Source: Ephydatia muelleri (lineage: Eukaryota; Porifera; Demospongiae; Spongillida; Spongillidae). Taken from it: a stretch of DNA of 64,000 nucleotides. The stretch lies in contig JABACO010000008.1 in NCBI GenBank assembly GCA_013339895.1, positions 4,042,244 through 4,106,243 of the forward strand, in the 5' to 3' direction. Below are positions 1 through 14,790 of the stretch, one piece after another. Position 1 is the stretch's first letter. The number at the start of each line of letters is the position of its first letter. The translations under genes were made by a program, and so were the position numbers. The notes under the pieces are model-generated. The model ran no database searches and was not told the DNA's origin. It saw nothing but the letters and a program-made list of their open reading frames with translations.

Positions 1-1586
<1,586 letters not shown>

Positions 1587-4500
1587 CGTTTTAGAGAACT
1601 ACGCCAAATGGCATCAGATACTTCCATATCTCCAATTCCTGGACAGCTCTTTCAGGACCGCTATGTATGCCTTCAGCAAGGTGACCAGTGGAGATGGAGA
1701 GAAGGACAGGTACAAGTTCTGCATATCCCTGGTGCAGGATGCGATGCCCATCGCCCTGGCTCTCCCTTACACCAATGTTTTGATTCCCAAGGAGACAAAG
1801 GTTTGTAATGTGCCTTTACATTGCCCCCCTGGATGGAGGGGTGTGGTAGGGACAGAGTGCCTATGGAGCAAGGATGTAGCCATTTGCTTGTGTATGTACA
1901 TACACTGTACAGTACTTGCAGATCATGTTTAACACATGCACAACCTTTTTTGTAGTGCGGAGGTGAAAATGTCAGTAGTGTGTGATTTAATTTGATAAGG
2001 ATTTTGAGGGACAGCATACTGTATACGTTTACATGTACATGTACCGTAAAGTACCACGAATAAGCTCCCTCCTCCGCCCCCAACAATAAAAAGTTTAACG
2101 TGCGCATCTCCGTAACCTCGAAAGTCTCCTCAAATGTATTCACATTTCAGAAACAAAAATGGTACCCGTACATGATTATGAAAAAAGATACGCAGAAGCG
2201 TTCACGATTACGAAGATACCGATGTTTAAACACGAGCCATTTTTTATTGTTGGGGGCGGAGGGGGGGGGGGGAGCCTATTTGTGGTACTTTACAGTAAAC
2301 ACAGGAAAATAGTGGTGAGGGGACTATGGGAGGAAGTACACTGTACTAGCTGTGTTGGTTGGCATACATGTGTTAGAATGGATTCTATGTACACTACTTA
2401 TGAAAATCTCGGTGCACTTCACATGTGATGTTGTAGCTTTCCGAGATATCTACATGTAACTGTATCACTGCATGTACACCCTTATGTACTATATGGTGCA
2501 ATTAGGGTACGTTTCCTGCTGACGTTGAAGCACAATCACTCGAGTTTCGATGTTGTCGCTACAGTAGTGGTCATTGTGTGTGTGCATACACTCGTATAGG
2601 GTTGTACCCACATCCTTGTGTGTTCTTAGTAATCATCTAACGTGTATGTTGGGTTTGTATCTGCAGTGTTCCAGTAGAGACCCCGGAGCTAAACACTGCA
2701 CACACACACACACACACATCCTGTATATTGACAGTGTGACTGCATTTACACGAATTGTTTCTTGAATACCAGCTGCCTTGTTTACCTTTATATTCTCCAA
2801 CCAATGCCCACCCTACCTCCGCTGCGCAGCCCATGATCACAGGGATGATTGGGAGTGTCATGGCGTCTTTCAAGCAACGGCTGGACAGTAACACCTGGCT
2901 GGACTCCGCGACCAGAACTAAGTGCAAGGAGAAGGTGAGTGTGTGCTCTGAAAGAGGGTACATGCTGGAGCAGCTGGACCTGGTCCGTGCACACGCGTAA
3001 CAGTACAGTATTGTATGTCCTGCATGCAATGTATCGCCCCCACCTGCATCGCTACGTACGCTGTAGTGTAGCTGCTACGTGACTGTTACATCACTGATGC
3101 ATCACGGAAGCATGTACACAACAGAACTAGTGACTTGGGTGTATCTCCACATGTACATGTACATGAACACAGTATATTTAGAGAGCGTGTTGTGTTGCCA
3201 ATGAATACTTAATATAAAGCATGCAGGTCAGGAGGGAAAAATCATGTGTGTGAGTGTTCTGTTGGTGGCACATGTACATGCTTGTACATGTTCTGTAGGT
3301 GGTTATAATTACAACACACTAAAGCGGTCCCGCAATGGACATTGTACATGTGCATGTGCACGCATGTACAGGTTCTTCTGCCTCTATTGGCATCATAAGA
3401 CACATTATACAAATCTGTAAGCATGTTTTGTTGTTTAGACTATTTACATTGTACCTCTTTCTACATTTACCTAAAGTACATGTAGCTGTATTTCTAGGGC
3501 AGATCATCATCTGTTCATGACAAGTGGCAATCTACATGCACATGCACTCCACATATTCATTTCAGACTGTCCATTGCTTACTTCATACCATTGAGTGTGT
3601 TTGAGATGCCCTCTGCCATTGCCAAAATACAATAATGGTAGTCATATTATTTCAAGTGTTAACACAAAATACTTTCACAATACACTTAAACACTGTGAAT
3701 ACTATGCATGTAAGGTCGTCGTATTTGTACATGTACGTGTGTTATCTCAAAGTCAATTATATTTAAATGCACAGTGCGGAAGAGGGGAGGGGCGATTCCA
3801 CCCCCATGTGTATGTATACTGCTGGCTTACATGTGCATAGGTGGATGCCATAGTGTCCATGGTTGCCTACCCCGATGGCATATTCAACACAACCTACCTC
3901 AACAGCATCTACAGTTGGGTAAGCCATACCTGATCTGCAGAATGCGATTGCCCATCACATGCATTGAATACAGTGTTCATGTATGTGGAGACCGCCAGGC
4001 GATTGTTCGTGTGAATGTTGTTAGTGCCGTACGAGTTTGGTGGCAATTGTTGGCTGTACAAAGTAAATAATGTGGACATGTGCATGTGTGTAGTGTGTGC
4101 ATGTGCTCTAGGTAATGAGGACCTCAGGCAAAGGGTTACTGCTACATGTATTCGCTCTGTCAGGATTTGTACACGTACATTGCGCTCTTAAATGTAATTC
4201 TTCACCCAATCATGTGAAATATGTAGTGTCATTCTGAGTACCCATAAATTATGCTGAACCTTTGCGTGGTGTCTCACATGCGCTCATGTGCAAATACATG
4301 TCCATGTGTACATGCAGCTCAATGTGTCTGGTGACAAGCTATTTGAAAACGTGGCCAGCTTTTTCAAACACGATGTTTCTGCTGACTTTGCTACTCTGAG
4401 GAAGGCAGTGGACAAGACCCAGTGAGGCAGTGTGTTGTGGGGTAGGGAATGAAGGAGGTGGTGTGTTGGATGTGTGAGAAAATTTGTACCAAGAACAGAG

Positions 4501-6289
4501 GGAGTAAGATGGTGAAGGTGAGGGAGTCATGCAGGTGGTGTGAGAGAGGAGTGGGGGTGGCGGGGAAATGTGTCCACATGTGAGCAAGACGATGGAATGT
4601 GGGTGTGGCACATTGGTGTGCACTATATAGAACTAGGTGTATGTGTGCCACTTTTGCACTTGAATAGTCACCAAACCTTTCACCAGATGGCAGATGGCTC
4701 CCACAGCTGTAAATGCATATTACGAGCCAGTCTCCAATCAATTTGGTATGTGTGAATGGAAGTGCACTACTGTACTGTAAACGTCTTAATATTGAATTTA
4801 CATCTGTGTGATCTCATGCTATTTATATTTTATTTGATTGCAATGTAATGCACATGAAAGCAAAATTCTTTAGCATATACATGACTGCAATGTGGATTCT
4901 GTTTCCACTTAAAATTGTGGTCTGGAATTGCGCATGTGTAAGTACTTTAGTATGGCTACTCCATCCATGTTTTTGTTTGTGTGGCCCATGTTGTGAGGTA
5001 CACATGTACATGTTATTCAAATTACACTATATTGTCAGTAGAATTGCATGTACATGTACATTAGTGTGTCATGCATGTACATGTACATCAGTGTGTCATG
5101 CATGTACATGTACATCAGTGTGTCATGCATGTACCGAGGGTGCACCCTTCATATGCTTAATTTTCTCCACCTTTTAAGTCTTCCTTGAGGGCATTCTGAA
5201 TTCTCCATTCTTCCAAGTTGGATGGCCATTGTGAGATCTATTTCCAGTGTTGTGTTTGTATGTGGCAATGAAGGAAAAATTAAAATAAATCTGCAATAAT
5301 GATTTCAGCTTCAATTGTGAATTTTTTCATGTTAATTAACTGATGTACAGTTACGATCTACTATAGTTTAATAAGGTCTCAAAGCTACTCGTGTGTATAC
5401 ATGGACTGCTACAGTGCTGTATGTATGCATATACTAACATGCATGTGTACTTGTTTGTATTCATGTGTGCATCTTGCAAATGCAAACACGTGTAATGTAC
5501 AAATGAGTGCATATGACCACAAATGTATACATTTTTGGCTTTTGTTACCACCCTATGTGTGTTTCATACATTGTCTATTCCTCTGTCTACATGGATGCTT
5601 TCTTGTTTGAAAAGGTATTACAATTATGGCTCCATGGGGGTAATAATTGGACATGAATTGACACATGGATTTGACGATCATGGTAAGTCCTTTGATAAAC
5701 CTTAAGGGAGGTTATATGCTCCCAGCTAATACAATTGTATCTCACTTTTGTCTCTAGTTTGTTATGTTTTCGATACTGGTACTGTAATGTTATTGGACGA
5801 CCACCAGTGCAGTGTACATGTACATCAGCGTCCATCAAATGTGTTCTGTCTAGAGTGAGATAGCTAGCAACCTTTTAGTTTTTGGAAAGGGGGGGGGGGG
5901 GGGGGGGGGGGGGGTAAAATGAAGGGACAATTGAAATGGGAATGAAATCTTAACAGCACTGTATGTGGGCTATCCCTTTCGATGTCATCCAAAGCTATAT
6001 TAGGCATTTTAAGGGTATTTTAGGAGACATGGTGATAATTTGTTCTTGCGTTTTTTTTAATTAATTGGTGAATTAAAGTGCAGCGTAGTGGGCTTGGACT
6101 TGGTGTGTCAGTTTGCCATATAGTGTATGACATTAAAGATGTACAAATTTTATCTTGGTTTAACTCTGTTGAACAAATTCAAGTTGTAGGTGCTTTATTA
6201 TAACCTTTGTACTGCATGATAGATATGATTTAATTATTATACCATAGATTTTTTTCCAAGTGCATGTATCTACACACACACACACCACA

Positions 6290-6355
<66 letters not shown>

Positions 6356-8595
6356 CCTAGGCCATGTACTGTGTACATGTACTTGTACATTTACATGTAT
6401 GCTCAAGTACCAGTTCCATCTGCTGTAGTTGTCCGTTATAATGTACAGTACATGACAGTTCAGCTCTTCTGTATCAGTGGACCATATTATTGATCATATT
6501 TACGTACGGCAGGCCAGCAGTACGACAAAGATGGACAGCTTCGACCTTGGTGGACAGCCAAGTCGCAACAGAATTTTAATGAGAAAAAGTTGTGTTACGA
6601 AAAGCAGTACTCAGGATATGAGGTCTTCGGTTTCCATGTACGTTTATGTGTTTGTGCGATCAGCGTATGGCACCCACTGTGTCCCTGAACATTTCTGCAG
6701 ATCAATGGAAACCTCACTCTGGGAGAAAATATAGCAGACAATGGTGGTCTGGTGACAAGTTATCAGGTGAAGCATAACCAAGTGTGGTCTTGTGTAATAT
6801 AATATCTACACCTGTATAGGCTAGTAATCTTGGGGCTTTGTATTGTACTTTTGCTGGTAAAATCAATTAAACCCTACTTTTTAAGAGCCCACCTACGGTA
6901 CTAGTACTGTAATTACAGTGTACCATGAAAACAAGAGTTGCTAGCCGCCTGTTACGTGATGCATTTTATGCTCCTCAGTAAGCATTCATAACGACACATG
7001 CAGTACATGTACTGTAGGAAGTGACCAAAATGTTTGATGACCAGATGGAGCAGTCTATGCAATTATGAGCCTTGAATTTTATAATCCATGAATTGTGCTT
7101 GGAAAAAGAAGCTAAGAACTTTGCATGCCCTTCAAAAAAGTAAATAGTCAATATCAAATTATATCTTACATGTACTACACTGTGTAATAAGTATTTGACC
7201 CATAGCTGGGGTATGCTTTATTCTTGTCTCCATGTACCATTAGTGGCAGATAGTTTTCAAACTAGGGTCAACTTTCAATTTGCTTAAAACATTTTATTCA
7301 AATGATGCTGTACATTTCAGTTGCCTACCAGGGGGGAAATACATGTACATGAACATGTAGCTGCCTCGTAAATAATGCTATCCTAAGTTTGCTAAATTGA
7401 TTCAAGAATAATGTCCCTCTGATGATGAGTTGTAAAAAATGCTGATGGATGATCATGAATAATATTGTTGAGTGTTTGCACATGTTATAGAGAGTGAAAT
7501 AGAGTCTCGTGTACTGTAAATGTATCAACCTTTCAAATTCAAGACATTTGGATTTTGGTTAGCAGTCTCAATTTATCATGCATGTATACAGTATATTTAG
7601 TGGTGCAGAAATAGGAGAAAAGTGGGTTTCTACATGTGCATGTACATGACTAGAGCAGAGACTGCAACTTAACCTTGTCATAACTTCACTACTTATTACA
7701 ATACAAATGCATACCGATTTTAGTTATTTGTTTTGTCTAGGCCTACACAAATGCTATACAAGGTGTTGCACAGCAGTCACTTCCAGGAGTTCCGTTTACA
7801 CCTGAGCAGCTGTTCTTCATAGGATTCAGTCAGGTACTGTATTGGCTAGTCAGACTGCCTATTTGGAGTGCATGTATACACTGTTCATTATACACTGTAT
7901 GCATGGCCACAGTACCATAAAGCAACTGGTTATGTTTTATGGACTACATTAGGAATGGAAAGTTGGATGTGTGCATAAATGGAAGGGGGACCTTAGACAT
8001 GAATATCGTGCTATGTGTACATGTATATGTGTTGTGTCAACATAAGGAGTTACATACCTGTACCTGTATACATGTATGTAGCTCTATTCCAATGACTACT
8101 TACATGTACATGTACATGTAGCTCTATTCCAGTGACTACTTGAGATCAGTGATTTCAGTAATTATAATTATGTGGTGAAAAATGAACAGTGCTTTAAGTT
8201 ATATTGTACGTGTACATTATATCCTTCCAGTTGTTGCACTCCACTTTGTTACTAATTTTGCAAACAGTTATCACATTGCATGAGATGTACATGTATACTG
8301 TACTCTGAAGGCGACATGTCTGTGGTCAGAATATTTATATGTGACATCTGGTCTAGGTCTGGTGCTCATTGTTTACTCCTGAGTACATCCAGAAGCTGGT
8401 ATTGACCAATCCTCATAGCCCAGGATGGTACAGGTGTGTGATTTATGCACCTTTCATTATCCATTGATGTCATGTTTGTTAATTTTCTGACTTAGGGTTA
8501 TTGGAACTTTGCAGAATAGTGAAGCATTTTCAAAAGCATTCAACTGTCCAGCTAACACCTTCATGAATCCGTCCTCCAAGTGTGATTTGTGGTAG
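1587..8595 (+). CDS. Neprilysin-like M13 zinc metallopeptidase, C-terminal 379 residues in 12 exons (5' partial)
   Basis: Exons: 1587-1800, 2830-2934, 3841-3918, 4318-4421, 4687-4745, 5179-5230, 5615-5682, 6513-6637, 6701-6766, 7741-7833, 8357-8433, 8496-8595. All have AG acceptors and GT donors, and the reading frame closes across every junction. M13 enzymes are type II membrane or secreted peptidases that cleave small peptides outside the cell. Hallmarks in order: VNAYY (family NAFY substrate-binding motif) in exon 5; zinc site HELTH within [14 protein letters not shown] in exon 7; GENIADNGG in exon 9, supplying the third zinc ligand Glu and the following Asp; and a terminal CDLW (family CxxW). 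Order and spacing follow neprilysin/ECE. No catalytic residue is missing, so the enzyme should be active. The N-terminal half, with the cytoplasmic tail and membrane anchor, lies before the window. Exon 5 uses the AG at 4685-4686; an AG about 20 bp upstream would break the frame. Neprilysin, ECE and PHEX subtypes cannot be separated from this half. Confidence 0.93.
2044..2295. mobile_element. Tc1/mariner-type MITE, 252 bp, TA target duplication
   Basis: The ends are inverted repeats: left CCGTAAAGTACCACGAATAA, right end (reverse complement) CTGTAAAGTACCACAAATAG. Complementarity continues inward for about 50 bp, into a CCCCCAACAATAAAAA/TTTTTATTGTTGGGGG pair. TA dinucleotides flank both ends (2042-2043 and 2296-2297), the duplication expected of the Tc1/mariner superfamily. 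There is no transposase. The element sits in the first visible intron of the M13 gene. Confidence 0.8.
5036..5135. repeat. Short tandem repeat, about 27-28 bp unit, 3 copies
   Basis: Three head-to-tail copies of a unit containing ATGTACATGTACATCAGTGT, inside an M13 intron. The unit is built around the TACATGTA palindrome found throughout the window. Confidence 0.8.
5890..5914. repeat. Poly(G) run in an M13 intron
   Basis: About 25 consecutive G residues. Such a run can form a G-quadruplex and is prone to length error in sequencing. Confidence 0.9.
6274..6354. repeat. (CA)n microsatellite in an M13 intron
   Basis: CA tract of about 80 bp with two short CACCACA interruptions near its 5' end. 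Confidence 0.95.
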
Positions 8596-8607
8596 TTCAG
8601 TTTTTCA

Positions 8608-8613
8608 AATAAA
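8608..8613 (+). promoter_or_regulatory. Candidate polyadenylation signal of the M13 gene
   Basis: AATAAA lies 13 bp after the TAG stop at 8593-8595. If it is used, the 3' UTR is very short. Confidence 0.5.
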
Positions 8614-8716
8614 CAGTAGACATACATGTACATACTATAGCAGTTTCACATCGATTCACTGAAGTGTGCGCATTATTCAATGTTTCACTGTAATTAAAGA
8701 ATAATTGTGTGGCTCT

Positions 8717-8859
<143 letters not shown>

Positions 8860-9104
8860 GAATCAATGTACATACATGTACACAATGTACAACTACTGTA
8901 TCATCAATTGATCTTTGAAACGGTACTGCATGCTCAGTGCACATACATGTATAGTCGGCTTGTTGCATGATTTGCAGTATCTCTTTCATGCTCATCACAC
9001 AAGAAAGCAGTGTATTTGATACAACTTTATTTCTGACGTCACAATCAGCTGCTTGCATGCTGGGGATGTTTTCGCTTGATAAAATAATGCCTCAAGACGT
9101 TTCG

Positions 9105-10645
9105 TTTTGGATCGTTTCCGCGAAAAGGGACCTAGTGCATATTATAAAATTTGTTATAAAAATGCCTTATGTTTAAATCGCTGTAACTTCCGAACTGTAA
9201 ACGCTATCGACTTTCTTCAACACTTCATAGCACACCATTGCAGTATGTAGATCTATATTTTCATGTCTTACACACTGTCAAGCTCCATGCCGACGTTATG
9301 AGACCTGATTACCCATGGGGTTCGAAACTGCCACATCTTCAGGTAGGAGCGTCCAATTCGTTTCAAATTCAGTGTGTATGTAGAGGGGTCCTGTCGCTAT
9401 TGATTTTGTCATTTCGCTAATTTTTATGTTATCTGTTACGGAGATACAGCTATGCAAAGTTAATGCACATTTCCTGCTCGATGAGCGCCATTATTGTATG
9501 CAACCCGCGTTCCATTCTCCCAATCCACAATAAATTTCGATAACTTTTTTGTTCCGCCCATTCTCTGCCTAAAACTAAGCTAGCCGTTCTGCCTCACCCA
9601 GGCATCGAGTTTATACCGGTGAATTAAAAGAACACTTATCGCTTCGCAAAACGATCGTACCAAATTGATGGATCTGAATGCAGTATTCTTGCGCCTCCCA
9701 CGTCGCGGGGTGGCAGTATTCAACACAGCGTGAGTAAGGCTATTTACTACGCACTTGCATCATCCTCTAGTCGTGTAATAAAGCTTCCAACTTGCTATTA
9801 GTATAGCCCTTGCTAAAATTCTTGTCACGCCCACTCAGCTATACGCTTGCAATGACATCGGTTGTATTTACAATTTTCAGCTCACGCATAGTACATGAAC
9901 AAGCACCCATGCTGGCTCACACAGTCTCCTGCACTTGTGCACACACTTGAATTGTTGCGTATATAAACCTGTACACCATCGTATGGCATATTCTTATGCA
10001 CAACACTCACATGTGGCACACAATAAACCAGTCTGATGATGACACACTTTTACACCACACTTTGTCACATGCACGGGATCTATTCCATTTAACTGTGTGC
10101 ATTTTTGAGTGGGTTTATGTACTGAGCTTCTGTACCACTCTCTTAGTTTTCCCCTGCATTGTTGCCGAAGCATTCCTTATAACAACTCCTCTTTGTGCAG
10201 GCTGGGTTTCCCATATAAATGGTTCTTCGTACCTGACATAGAGCTCTCACATGTACATATAGGATTGGTCCTCTATTTGTGCATCCAATCCCCATAGGGT
10301 TGGTCCTTTGTACACACAGGTACCTCGTGTCCCTATAGGATTGTTCTTTTGTACATGCATTGTGTCCCCATAGGCCCATATGATTGGTCCTTTGTATGTA
10401 CATTTTGTCCCTGTATGTTGATCCTCTGTGTCCCGTTGGATTGGTCCTTTGTGCTTGCATACACTGTACATCACTGTATACATGCATGTGCAAAGAATAA
10501 CACTATATTTACCACAACATGCCTATATATTCCTATGCACTCACATAACCTTTCTCTAGTAGAGAAGTGTGTAATAAAGCTTTCTTATTTTGCATAACCC
10601 TTGCTCAACTTGCTCAACTTCTCATCATTCTTTATGCCTCAACTA
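9105..10645 (+). repeat. Left arm of the foldback element
   Basis: This 1.5 kb arm pairs with 13340-14790. Its inner third repeats a phrase like 'TTGGTCCTYTGTRTG' several times (about 10260-10450), giving a loose internal tandem structure also seen in the right arm near 13550-13620. It has no long intact ORF. Confidence 0.8.
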
Positions 10646-10786
10646 TTGCTGCTTATGCTGACTTCAAGTCTCTTTTTGCCCGCACCATATGGAGTGCGTG
10701 AACATGCCCTCATACTGGTTCACACACCCTTATGCAGGTGTATACGTTGTGCAAATAGCACTGTACAATACTTGAGCACATCCCTT

Positions 10787-10788
<2 letters not shown>

Positions 10789-10828
<40 letters not shown>
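10789..10828. repeat. (CA)n microsatellite inside the foldback loop
   Basis: CA tract of about 40 bp at the inner edge of the left arm. Confidence 0.95.
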
Positions 10829-10833
<5 letters not shown>

Positions 10834-11349
10834 ACACTTATGCACCTTGACACATATGGCAACATTATAACACACTCTAATAATGATGGTACATCCAAAT
10901 ACATTCAAGTGTAAGGTCTGCCTCTCTGAACATTTCCTCTGCACACCGTTCTATTCGATGAACAGATTAAGAGGCAACTGATTCTATTCTCAATTTCTGT
11001 ACCCTGCTTTCGCTTGTAGTCTTCTCTAAAAGTATACTTTTTCCCTCAGTTACACTCACCATCTAGCACTCTACGTTTCACCTGTAAAAGCGTTTGGGAG
11101 TCTGGCAACAGCAGAGTAATGAAATTGTTACTAGCTTGCTAAGGTATGTCTGTGTAAACTTACCACGGGCCCTGACCCACCACAATCTGCAATGATAGGT
11201 AGGTACAATAATATTCATCGCCAAAGGTAACAGTCTAACCTTTGATTTAATTGATTTAAGCGGAGAAACAGAGTCAGTGTATGCCAATGCCGTCAAGCAG
11301 CCAGGTAACCCAGGCCTTGTCAGGGTGAAGGCGTAAGTGGTGGTTAAAG

Positions 11350-12312
11350 TTAGAGTGTCATAGAGTGGTGTGAGTTGTAGAGTGGTGTGAGCTCACTGGT
11401 CGTAGAGTGATGTGAGCTCGCTGGTCATAGAGTGATGTGAGCTCGCTGGTCATAGAGTGATGTGAGCTCGCTGGTCATAGTGTGATGTGAGCTCGCTGGT
11501 CATAGTGTGATGTGAGCTCGCTGGTCATAGTGTGATGTGAGCTTGCTGGTCATAGAGTCGTGTGAGCTCGCTGTTTGTAGAGTGGTGTGAGCTCACTGGT
11601 GGTAGAGTGGTGTGAGCTTGCTGTTTGTAGAGTGTGAGCTTGCTGGTCGTAGAGTGATGTGAGCTTGCTGGTCGTAGAGTAGTGTGAGCTCGCTGGTCAT
11701 AGAGTGGTATGAGCTCACTGGTCGTAGAGTGGTGTGAGCTCGCTGGTCGTAGAGTGGTGTGAGCTCGCTGTTCGTAGAGTTGTGTGAGCTCACTGGTTGT
11801 AGAGTGGTGTGAGCTCACTGTTCGTAGAGTGGTATGAGCTCACTGGTCGTAGAGTGGTGTGAGCTCACTGTTCGTAGAGTGGTGTGAGCTCGCTGGTCAT
11901 AGAGTGGTATGAGCTCACTGGTCGTAGAGTGGTGTGAGCTCGCTGGTCGTAGAGTGGTGTGAGCTTGCTGTTCGTAGAGTTGTGTGAGCTCACTGGTTGT
12001 AGAGTGGTGTGAGCTCACTGTTCGTAGAGTGGTATGAGCTCACTGGTCGTAGAGTGGTGTGAGCTCACTGGTCGTAGAGTGGTATGAGCTCACTGGTCGT
12101 AGAGTGGTGTGAGCTCACTGTTCGTAGAGTGGTGTGAGCTCGCTGGTCATAGAGTGGTGTGAGCTCGCTGTTCGTAGAGTGGTGTGAGCTCACTGTTCGT
12201 AGAGTGGTGTGAGCTCGCTGGTTGTAGAGTGGTGTGAGCTCACTGGTCGTAGAGTGATGTGAGTTTACTGGGCATAGAGTAGTGTGACTTAACTGGTCAT
12301 AGAGTGGTGTGA
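11350..12312. repeat. 25-bp minisatellite, about 38 copies
   Basis: Tandem unit of 25 bp with core GAGCTCGCTGGTCATAGAGT followed by GRTGT. Variants alternate CTCGCTG/CTCACTG and GGTCATAG/GGTCGTAG/GTTCGTAG, with some longer-range order. A period not divisible by three gives open frames of 25-residue repeats on the - strand. These are a by-product of the repeat and not evidence for a protein. Confidence 0.95.
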
Positions 12313-12329
12313 ACTCGCTGGAGATCACG

Positions 12330-13000
12330 GGGCCACTGGTGCAGCGCATGGCCAGGCCTTGGCGGAGTGCTCTCCACTACAGCCTGAGACCCAGCACCTG
12401 TGGGTAAAATAGCACTCTGCCCTCTAGTTGCACCTGCCAAAGTTGAAACACTGGCAAATCTTCTGGCCTGTATTGTGGGTGGCTCGCTTCGTGTGCACCA
12501 GATGGTGGAGTAGGCCTGCTGGTGTGGTGGTGAGCCTGCTTGGAACTGGCTGTTGCCATGCATGAAAGGGCTGATGTGTGACACACCACACCAGCACGTC
12601 CTCAATGATATGGTGATAACTCCAAGTAACAACCTTCAACGCATCCCAGTGGAGGTTATGCAGCTTGTCCATAGCTGCGGCCTGCCAAAAGAGCTGTCAT
12701 ACTTCAAGGCTGCTGCCATCGGGTGCGAAGAGCTGGCAGATGATGTGCTGGTACTTCACCAGCTCAAGAGCAGTTTGGGGCGCAATCTGAATGCAATATG
12801 TTCCAGGCTTCCATCCAGGAGCTGAGATCTGAGACCTGTTGCCTGGTGCTGCCCTTCTTAGTCACCTGGCCAACTAGCAACCTGTCATCTAATAGGGGAA
12901 GGAGTTGGTCAACTGAGCCGTAGTCAAGGCTATTACTGGAGTGCTGCACACATGAAATTACTTTTATATGGATGCAAACCTGTGAACATATCAACAACAG
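12330..13000 (-). pseudogene. Decayed gag-like retroelement fragment with CCHC-type zinc-knuckle region
   Basis: Reading the - strand from 13000 down gives, in shifting frames, pieces typical of gag-like proteins of invertebrate retroelements: SSWMEAWNILHSD, then KYQHIICQLF, then a stop and LFWQAAAMDKLHNLHWDAL. The last piece is a Cys-rich segment, KICQCFNFGRCN, followed after a frameshift by CYFTHRCWVSGC. This matches the usual order in such proteins: a SFxxWxEAWN-type motif, a YQxxI motif, then a CxxFN...C...HxC finger. At least one stop and two frameshifts make it non-functional. The family assignment is from memory of the motif order and was not searched. Confidence 0.55.
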
Positions 13001-13339
13001 TTTGGGATGATTTTTGATTGGATAAGGGTTTTAGGGGTAAGACACCCTGCATTGAGCACTAATGCCAAGCTTAGGATTGGTTAGGATCATTCATTGAATG
13101 CATCTGTAGAAACATATGCTTACATCTCAGCCTTAGCAGCGGACATGCACTGTACCTAGTACCCATAGAAAGCTTAGTAATACTATGACATAGACTGGTC
13201 ATGTGCATTAAACTTGCTTTACTGCACCTGTACCTAAACTCTACCTTAGGGCGCATTCATGTACTCTGTGTGAGCTCAAAATTGTGTGGGCAAAAGGAGA
13301 CCAAAGTTACTGTGAAGTGGTACAGATGCCACATAGCTG

Positions 13340-14790
13340 AGTGGGGGAGGGGGGGGATATAAAGAATGATGAGCAGATGAGCAATACGACAAATAGGAAA
13401 GCTTTATTACACGTTTCTCCACTGATCAGAGAAAGATGATGTGAGTGCGTAGGAACTTTTAAAATACTTTACACATGTTGCGGTAAAATCTTTGCAACAT
13501 GTACAATGTATGTGTACCTCTAGAGGGCTATGAAGACATGATGTACGTACAAATGATCAATCCTATGGTCACTATGCACACATAGAGGACCAATCCTTTG
13601 GGGACATGATGCACGTACAGTGAGTTCATCCTATATGTCGCCAGATACCTATGTACATGTGAGGGCTCTATGTCATGTATGAAGAACCATTTACATGGGA
13701 AACTCAGCCTGCACAGAGAGGAGTTGTTATAAGGAATGCTTCTACAGGCAACAATGCCAAGGATTAAACAAAGAGAGTACGGAAGCTCAGTACCTAAAAA
13801 ATGCACACAGTTAAATGGTAGAATGCACGCGCATGTGGTGTGAGAGTGTGTCATCATCATCAGACTGGTTTATTGTGTGCCACATGTACTGTATTCGTGA
13901 GTGTTGTGCATAAGAATATTTCATACGATGGTGTACAGGTTTATATACGCAACAATACAAGTGTGTGCACAAATGCATAAAGGTGTGTGAGCCAGCATGA
14001 GTGCACTGATGCATGCGTGAGCTGAAAGTTGACATTGCAAGCGTAGCTGAGTGGGTGTGACAAGAATTTTAGCAAGGGCTACAGCAAATAGGAAAGCTTT
14101 ATTGCATGACTAGAAGATGATGCAAGTGCGTAGCAAATACATGTATAGCCTTACGCGAGCCATGTTGAATTCGGCCATCTGCGACGTGATCAACAATAAC
14201 CATTCACTCAAATCCATTAATCTGGTACGATCGTCTTGCCAAGCGAGAAGTCTTCTTCTTCTTATTATTTGAATTGTCGCTGCATGGGTGTTGCGAACTG
14301 CTAGCTTCGCTTTAGGCAGAGTATGGGTGGAGAATGGGCGGAACAAATAAAGTTATCGAAAATTTATTGTGGATTGGGAGAATGGAACGTGGGCTGCATG
14401 CAATAATTGTGCGAATCGAGCTGGAAATGTGCATTAACTTTGCACAGGTATATTTCCGTAACGGATAAAGTATAAACTAACGAAAAGAACAACTCAATAG
14501 TGACCGGACCCCTCTACGAACACACCGAATTTAAAACGATTTGGACGCTCCTTCCTGAAGATGTGGCGGTTTTGAACCCCATGGGCTATCGGATCTCGTA
14601 ACGTCGGCACAGAGTTTGTGCAAGGTGCCAGAATATAACTCAACATACTGAAATGGTGTAGTATGACGTGTTGAAACTAGGAAGTCGATAGCGTGTACCG
14701 TTCGGGAGTTACAGCGATTTAAACATAAGGCATTTTTATATAACAATATGCACTAGGTCCCTTTTCGCGGAAACGATCCATTTGCAAAAT
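13340..14790 (-). repeat. Right arm of the foldback element
   Basis: Inverted partner of 9105-10645. It contains a short ORF on - (14110-14346) that is not conserved intact in the left arm, so it is probably not a gene. Confidence 0.8.

Larger units (their letters stand above)
9105..14790. mobile_element. Giant foldback (long inverted repeat) element, about 5.7 kb
   Basis: The left arm (about 9105-10645) reappears reverse-complemented in the right arm (about 13340-14790). Shared anchors, left/right: the outer end ATCGTTTCCGCGAAAAGGGA (9111-9130 and near 14760-14780); a CTATCGACTT block; the phrase ACCTGTACACCATCGTATG; AACAACTCCTCT followed by GTGCAGGCTG. Similarity holds over the whole arms with many substitutions and indels. 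The 2.7 kb loop contains a CA tract, a 25-bp minisatellite and a decayed gag-like fragment. No transposase is visible. The arm ends resemble the much shorter palindromic elements at 41.3 and 53.5-54.5 kb, which suggests one non-autonomous family with members from about 0.24 to 5.7 kb. A clean target-site duplication was not identified. Confidence 0.8.

Noticed and set aside
4391-4741. 116-codon ORF on - in the M13 gene
   Set aside because: Antisense to two M13 exons and their intron, Pro/His/Ser-rich, no family features.
11350-12312. CRISPR-like array
   Set aside because: Units are contiguous with no unique spacers and the DNA is eukaryotic. It is a minisatellite.
11525-12349. Repeat proteins on - with 25-residue SSHHSTTSELT-type units
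   Set aside because: The 25-bp minisatellite translates into 25-residue repeats by arithmetic. Frames shift between adjacent ORFs, there is no promoter or conserved start, and it lies inside a foldback element.
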